DNA of 20,112 bases from JAJFTV01 sp964426355 (GTDB lineage: Bacteria > Chloroflexota > Anaerolineae > Anaerolineales > Anaerolineaceae): NCBI GenBank assembly GCA_964426355.1, contig CAYRRA010000077.1, forward strand, positions 1-20,112, in the 5' to 3' direction. Numbering within the stretch: position 1 is the first letter of the stretch; every line of letters starts with the position of its first letter. The notes beneath the pieces were generated by a model. The model saw nothing but the letters and a program-made list of their open reading frames with translations, had not been told where the DNA came from and made no database searches. Both the position numbers and the translations under genes were made by a program. Positions 16,023 through 20,112 of this stretch are shown here, one piece after another.

Positions 16023-17273
16023 ATGATCAATGAGAAAAATGAATCCCAACAATATCTGACAGACATTGAAATCTATGAGGCATTAAAAAAGGGGTTCGAT
16101 GCGCAAAACTTTAAAGACCAGAAGGTGTTGGTATTAATCCCGGATATGACCCGTACAGCACCGGTTGCAGCCTTGTTTCGTATGATCAATGAACTGCTGA
16201 TGAACCGTGTACTTAAGCTGGATTACATGATTGCGCTTGGTACACATAAAAGCCTGACCCCTGCCGAAATTGAAAGTCATCTAAAAATCTCCGAGACCGA
16301 ACGAAAAAGCCTCTACCCGAATGTTACAGTCTTCAATCATGAATGGGATAAAAAAGAAAGCCTCGTTACCCTGGGGAATTTATCCGCTGAAGAAATTAAA
16401 CAAGCCAGTAATGGACTGCTCAACCAGGAAATTCCCGTCCAGATCAATAAAAAGCTTCTGGACTATGACATGGTGATAATCTGTGGACCCGTTTTTCCGC
16501 ACGAAGTGGCAGGCTTTTCCGGAGGGAACAAGTATCTCTTCCCAGGTGTCAGCGGACCTGAAATGATTCACTTCACCCACTGGTTGGGAGCGTTAATCAC
16601 CAGTTACGAAATCATTGGTACCATCCAAACACCGGTAAGAAAGTTAATGGACTCTGCAGCCAGGTTATTGCCCAGGAAACTCATTTATTGTTCAGTGGTT
16701 AACGATAAAGGGGGTGTTTACGGCTTGTTCATCGGTGAAGATACCACCAGTTGGCAATCCGCTGCCCTGCTGTCTTCACGGGTGCACATTAAGTATTTGG
16801 ATAAACCGGTGAAACAAGTCATCTCAGTTTTACCCGAAATGTACGATGAGCTCTGGACTGGCGCAAAAGGGATGTACAAGCTCGAACCCGTCGTAGCAGA
16901 TCATGGTGAGATCATCATTTATGCGCCACATTTGACAGAAATATCCTATACGCATGGCAATACCATCAAAGAAATTGGCTACCACATCCGGGATTACTTC
17001 CTTCAAAACTGGGAACAGTATAAGATTTACCCATTGAGTGTAATAGCGCATTCCACTCACCTGAAAGGACAGGGAACCATGCACAACGGGATCGAGCAGC
17101 CGCGCATATCTGTGAAACTGGCTTCCGGAATTTCACGCGCAGATTGCGAAAAAATCAACCTGGAATATGTAGACCTCAAATCGCTCCGTCTTGAAGAGCT
17201 CAGAAATCAGAAATCCGACGATATTTTACTGGTTGAAAATGCCGGTGAGATACTGTATCGTCTTAAGGAGTAA
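16023..17273 (+). CDS. LarA-family nickel-dependent racemase/epimerase homologue
   Basis: Member of the lactate racemase family (DUF2088), 416 aa, using the nickel-pincer nucleotide cofactor to racemise or epimerise 2-hydroxyacids. The family loop PDMTRTAP (40-47) and ALGTHKSLTP (71-80) are present. H160, K170 and H186 (PHEVAGFSGGNK...HFTHW) are spaced exactly like the nickel ligand, cofactor-bound lysine and second nickel ligand of Lactiplantibacillus LarA (174/184/200). H75 or H106 would be the remaining catalytic histidine. Known relatives include malate, phenyllactate and hydroxyglutarate racemases and a D-gluconate 2-epimerase (GntE). Next to gluconokinase and KDPG aldolase, an aldonate 2-epimerase role is the best inference. 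No larB, larC or larE is in the window. The ribosome site is weak (GGATAAG). Confidence 0.85.
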   Translation: MINEKNESQQYLTDIEIYEALKKGFDAQNFKDQKVLVLIPDMTRTAPVAALFRMINELLMNRVLKLDYMIALGTHKSLTPAEIESHLKISETERKSLYPNVTVFNHEWDKKESLVTLGNLSAEEIKQASNGLLNQEIPVQINKKLLDYDMVIICGPVFPHEVAGFSGGNKYLFPGVSGPEMIHFTHWLGALITSYEIIGTIQTPVRKLMDSAARLLPRKLIYCSVVNDKGGVYGLFIGEDTTSWQSAALLSSRVHIKYLDKPVKQVISVLPEMYDELWTGAKGMYKLEPVVADHGEIIIYAPHLTEISYTHGNTIKEIGYHIRDYFLQNWEQYKIYPLSVIAHSTHLKGQGTMHNGIEQPRISVKLASGISRADCEKINLEYVDLKSLRLEELRNQKSDDILLVENAGEILYRLKE

Positions 17274-17359
17274 TCACAGCAGAGAACAGCCATACTTTTT
17301 TTGCAAATATCTTGATGTTGAGTAATCAATCAAAATGATTTTTAAGGAGAGATAAAAAC

Positions 17360-17998
17360 ATGAAATCCGTTTTAGAGAATATTTATGAAGGTATCATCGA
17401 AGGGGATAAGGAACTGGTAAGGGAAAAGGTTGCCGAAGCCATTCAAACTGGTCTGGATATCAAGCAGATATTGGAAAACGGCTTGATTAAAGGAATGACC
17501 GAAGTTGGACGCCTTTTTGAAGAGGGTGAATATTACGTCCCGGAAATGTTGATTTCTGCCCGAGCCATGCAAACCGGTATGGACCTGCTAAAACCCCATT
17601 TGCTCAGTGCAGATGTCAAGATGAAAGGCAAAGTCGTTATTGGTACCGTGAAAGGCGACCTGCACGACATCGGAAAAAACCTGGTTGCGATGATGCTCGA
17701 AGGTGCCGCATTTGAAGTGGTTGATTTGGGCACCGATGTTGCGCCAGAGAAATTCGTTGAAGCCGTAGAACAGAACGACGCAGACATCATCGCTATGTCA
17801 GCCTTGTTGACCACAACCATGTCAAACATGAGAGAAACCATCAAAGCATTGTCATCTGCTGGTTTGCGGGATAGAGTGAAAATTTTGGTTGGTGGCGCTC
17901 CACTAACCCCTGAGTACGCCACGGAAATCGGTGCCGATGGTTACTCAGTAGATGCCAACCAGGCGGTATTCGTGGCAAAAACACTGGTTGCAGCATAA
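17360..17998 (+). CDS. Corrinoid (B12-binding) methyl-carrier protein, MtaC/MtbC type
   Basis: Small cobalamin protein, 212 aa, that carries a methyl group between methyltransferases. Residues 1-85 form the helical cap domain; 90-212 are the Rossmann-like B12 domain with D100-L-H102-D-I-G105, where H102 should bind cobalt from below, then SALLTTT (147-153) and GGAPLTPEYA (178-187). Length and order match MtaC, MttC and MtbC proteins. It has a strong ribosome site (AAGGAGAG) and an 86-nt leader, allowing separate high expression. The three URO-D proteins upstream are its expected partners. No reductive activator (RamA/COG3894-type) and no classical substrate methyltransferase (MtaB, MttB, MtbB) is present in the window. 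The gene ends at a strong terminator, closing the operon. Confidence 0.93.
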   Translation: MKSVLENIYEGIIEGDKELVREKVAEAIQTGLDIKQILENGLIKGMTEVGRLFEEGEYYVPEMLISARAMQTGMDLLKPHLLSADVKMKGKVVIGTVKGDLHDIGKNLVAMMLEGAAFEVVDLGTDVAPEKFVEAVEQNDADIIAMSALLTTTMSNMRETIKALSSAGLRDRVKILVGGAPLTPEYATEIGADGYSVDANQAVFVAKTLVAA

Positions 17999-18018
17999 AC
18001 ATCCATCACGAAAAAACT

Positions 18019-18060
18019 GCCGGTCTCTCATTGGTATGGAGAGACCGGCTTCTCTTTTTA
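18019..18060. terminator. Bidirectional intrinsic terminator between convergent operons
   Basis: GCCGGTCTCTC (18019-18029) pairs perfectly with GAGAGACCGGC (18039-18049) around a nine-base loop. On the + strand it is followed by TTCTCTTTTTA, and on the minus strand by AGTTTTTTCG, so it can stop transcription from both the corrinoid-protein operon and the xylose operon. It overlaps the last codon region of the minus-strand xylulokinase gene. Confidence 0.92.
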
Positions 18061-19551
18061 TTCAGCCAATCTGGCAAAACTGTCTTTCAATTTCGGGTAA
18101 AGGTCTTGATAAATGAGGTATACATTCTGATAGGTATTCACCCAATCAGGGTCAGGAAGAGTGCTCCCCGTGATTTGAATACAGGCATGACTGGCAGCTA
18201 AAATATCGCTCCAGGTACCCACTGCAACCCCCGCCAGCAATGCTGCCCCGTAGGCAGCACCTTCTGTTGTATTTACCGTAACCAGTTCTGCATTTAGCAC
18301 AGAAGACAAAACCTGTCTCCATAATTTGCTTTTCACCCCCCCGCCAGAGGCACGAATTTGAGTTACTTTCCCCATGCCCGCATTTTGTATCAACGAAAAG
18401 CAGTCTCTTAATCCAAAGGATACGCCCTCCAATACGGCGCGTGTCATGTGAGCACGGGTGTGGTTGAGGGTCAACCCAATGAAAGCCCCCCTCGCCAGCG
18501 GGTCTGGATGTGGTGTGCGCTCACCTGAAAGATACGGCAGAAATTGAAGACCCTGGCAGCCAGCCGGAGTCAGCTCTGCACCGGCAACCAGTTCGTCAAA
18601 GCTCACCTCGGGAGCAAATGTATCTCGAAACCAACGCAGGCTCCCCGCTGCTGAGAGCATCACTCCCATGAAATGCCACATATCCGGTACAGCGTGGCAG
18701 AAGGCATGCAGCAGCCCGTTGGGTTCAATCAACGCCGATGGGGTGGACGCAAAGACTACACCGCTTGTCCCAACGGTTAAAGCGACCACGCCTGCCTCCA
18801 CTGCCCCCATTCCCACAGCACCCGCAGCCTGGTCACCTCCTCCTGCTGCCACCGGTGTACCAGACTTTAACCCGGTCAACTCGGCGGCTTGTGCGCTGAT
18901 GTAACCCGTGATTTCTGTGCCTTCAAAGGTTCGAGGCATCCAGGCAGAAGGGATTTCTAACATCTCCAAAACCTCTTCTGACCAATCTCGTTTTCTCAAA
19001 TCAAACAACACCGTGCCTGCGCCATCCGATTTATCCATGGCGTATTCATGGGTTAACATGAAACGCACATAATCCTTGGGCAGTAAAACTTGCTTTACCC
19101 TGGCATATACTGTGGGTTCGTTCTCTTTTACCCATAAAATTTTTGGTGCGGTAAAGCCCGTCAGAGCAACATTTCCGGTAATCTGGATAAACTTTTCCTT
19201 TCCATATTGATGATGAATTTCATCGCATTGACTTTGAGTGCGCTGGTCATTCCACAAAATGGCTGGGCGCAGCACCTCTCCAGACTCGTCTAGCAACACC
19301 AATCCGTGCATCTGACCTGTCAGCCCGACAGCATTGATGTCACTGCCTGCCAGACTGGCATTTTCAAGAGCCTGCCGGACACATAAAATCACTGCTCCCC
19401 ACCATTCCTTAGGGTCTTGTTCTGACCACAATGGTTTGGGTGTTTGCAATGTATGCGGCGAAGATGCAACCGCGACCAATTTACCGGTTTTGTCGATGAT
19501 CAGAGCTTTACTGGATGTGGTTGACACATCAATACCGAGGAAATACGCCAT
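18058..19551 (-). CDS. xylB: Xylulokinase
   Basis: FGGY kinase that phosphorylates D-xylulose to xylulose 5-phosphate in xylose catabolism, 497 aa, close to the family's usual length. It begins MAYFLGIDVSTTSSKALIID, contains the xylulokinase hallmark GLTGQMHGLVLLD (76-88), ILWNDQR (98-104), catalytic base D240 (GGGDQAAGA) and YLSGERTPHPDP in the second domain. GGAGG lies upstream of the ATG. It differs clearly from the + strand gluconokinase-type kinase, so the two are not a recent duplication. It lies 30 nt after the xylose isomerase stop and forms a xylAB operon with it, convergent with the main gene island. Confidence 0.95.
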   Translation of the reverse strand: MAYFLGIDVSTTSSKALIIDKTGKLVAVASSPHTLQTPKPLWSEQDPKEWWGAVILCVRQALENASLAGSDINAVGLTGQMHGLVLLDESGEVLRPAILWNDQRTQSQCDEIHHQYGKEKFIQITGNVALTGFTAPKILWVKENEPTVYARVKQVLLPKDYVRFMLTHEYAMDKSDGAGTVLFDLRKRDWSEEVLEMLEIPSAWMPRTFEGTEITGYISAQAAELTGLKSGTPVAAGGGDQAAGAVGMGAVEAGVVALTVGTSGVVFASTPSALIEPNGLLHAFCHAVPDMWHFMGVMLSAAGSLRWFRDTFAPEVSFDELVAGAELTPAGCQGLQFLPYLSGERTPHPDPLARGAFIGLTLNHTRAHMTRAVLEGVSFGLRDCFSLIQNAGMGKVTQIRASGGGVKSKLWRQVLSSVLNAELVTVNTTEGAAYGAALLAGVAVGTWSDILAASHACIQITGSTLPDPDWVNTYQNVYLIYQDLYPKLKDSFARLAE

Positions 19552-19581
19552 ACAGCCTCCGGTTTATGGGAATATCAGGAG

Positions 19582-20112
19582 TTAGCGGACACCCAATATA
19601 ACTTCGTTTGTGAGCTGATCCAATCGCTCATACTTCAAACCTCGCCCGGCTATTTGAATCCGGTCAAAGTTCTCTACCTTCAACTGATTCGCTTTTTCAG
19701 CAGAATATTTACCCAAAAGCATATCTAACGAACTGTCCCCTGTGTTTATTTCAGCCACAATCGATTGAATTTCTTTGTCTTCATTCCAACGCGCTGCTTT
19801 TTCTTTCAAGATCAGGTAAGTCCGCATACAACCGCGTGCGAAATCCTTCACGCCTTCATAGTCTTCGGTACGGTAGGCGTGTGCATCAAAATGCCGGCTG
19901 GATGAATATTTGTAATCTTCCAGCAGTTTCACCAGGAAAAATGCGCTTTTGAGATTTACCGCGCCAAACCTCAGGTCCTGGTCGTAACGCCCAAATGCCT
20001 GGTCATTCAAGTCGATGTGAAAGAGCTTTCCTGCCTCAAGCGCCTGTGCCACTCCGTGCATGAAGTTAAGTCCTGCCATGTGTTCATGCGCCATTTCCGG
20101 GTTCACGCCCAC
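19582..20112 (-). CDS. xylA: Xylose isomerase, C-terminal part (cut by window edge)
   Basis: Converts D-xylose to D-xylulose. Only the last 176 codons are present; the gene continues past the right edge, so its start is not visible. The visible part starts VGVNPEMAHEHMAGLNF, with the Glu and His of the second metal site, continues with FHIDLNDQ and YDQDL, whose aspartates match the metal ligands D245, D255 and D257 of Streptomyces xylose isomerase, and then RHFDAHAYRTED, whose first Asp matches D287. The short C-terminus and these motifs indicate the class I (actinobacterial/Thermus-like) type. It is the first gene of a pair with xylulokinase. Confidence 0.96.
   Translation of the reverse strand: MGVNPEMAHEHMAGLNFMHGVAQALEAGKLFHIDLNDQAFGRYDQDLRFGAVNLKSAFFLVKLLEDYKYSSSRHFDAHAYRTEDYEGVKDFARGCMRTYLILKEKAARWNEDKEIQSIVAEINTGDSSLDMLLGKYSAEKANQLKVENFDRIQIAGRGLKYERLDQLTNEVILGVR

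Noticed and set aside
17301..17328. Promoter-like pair TTGCAA and TAATCA (16-bp spacing) before the corrinoid-protein gene
   Set aside because: The match to consensus is weak and such pairs are frequent in AT-rich gaps; not enough to call a promoter.
17312..17333. Inverted-repeat-like TTGAT...ATCAA before the corrinoid-protein gene, considered as an operator
   Set aside because: Only the outer five bases pair well; the inner bases do not match, and no second copy was seen near the other genes.

Overview
The window looks like a catabolic gene island from an anaerobic Chloroflexota bacterium, probably Anaerolineae-like. The main clue is the solute-binding lipoprotein: its lipobox cysteine is followed by a long, low-complexity Val/Thr/Glu linker and a Pro/Ala stretch, a style common in that phylum. 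The gene content (corrinoid methyltransferase parts, a LarA-type nickel enzyme, sugar-acid enzymes) also suits an anaerobic fermenter or acetogen-like organism. This placement is inference; no rRNA or other phylogenetic marker is present.

Layout. Positions 2-17998 are all on the + strand with short gaps and read as one long operon or a few linked ones. It opens with the 3' part of an IclR-family regulator (2-640). A peptide/oligosaccharide-type ABC importer follows: lipoprotein (758-2557), then two permeases (3437-4396, 4407-5318), with a xylose-isomerase-like TIM-barrel gene (2637-3410) placed between lipoprotein and permeases. No ATPase gene is in the window. Next come a cytoplasmic five-Asp-box sialidase-like protein (5318-6415) and, after the largest gap (262 nt, with a hairpin), an N-acetylneuraminate-lyase-like aldolase (6678-7562).

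The second half holds three consecutive URO-D-superfamily genes of the corrinoid-methyltransferase kind (7574-8710, 8715-9779, 9805-10797), a GT-B-like protein of unknown role (10800-11924), an SDR dehydrogenase (11955-12749), a gluconokinase-type FGGY kinase (12779-14299), a D-2-hydroxyacid dehydrogenase (14296-15273), a KDPG-aldolase family protein (15289-15960), a LarA-family nickel racemase/epimerase homologue (16023-17273) and a B12-binding corrinoid protein (17360-17998). A bidirectional terminator (18019-18060) separates this from a convergent minus-strand xylose operon: xylulokinase (18058-19551) preceded by xylose isomerase (19582-20112, cut by the window edge).

Working model (inference): the importer brings in a sugar derivative, the hydrolase-like, isomerase-like and aldolase enzymes trim it, and the SDR/LarA/hydroxyacid-dehydrogenase/gluconokinase/KDPG-aldolase set converts an aldonate to 6-phosphogluconate and then to pyruvate plus glyceraldehyde 3-phosphate. 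URO-D proteins and a corrinoid protein in the same transcription direction suggest that the substrate carries a methyl group (for example an O-methyl sugar or sugar acid) which is removed onto the corrinoid. This pairing of a sugar-acid pathway with corrinoid methyl transfer is the most interesting feature. Missing from the window: an importer ATPase, 6-phosphogluconate dehydratase, a corrinoid-activating ferredoxin and the nickel-cofactor genes larB/C/E.
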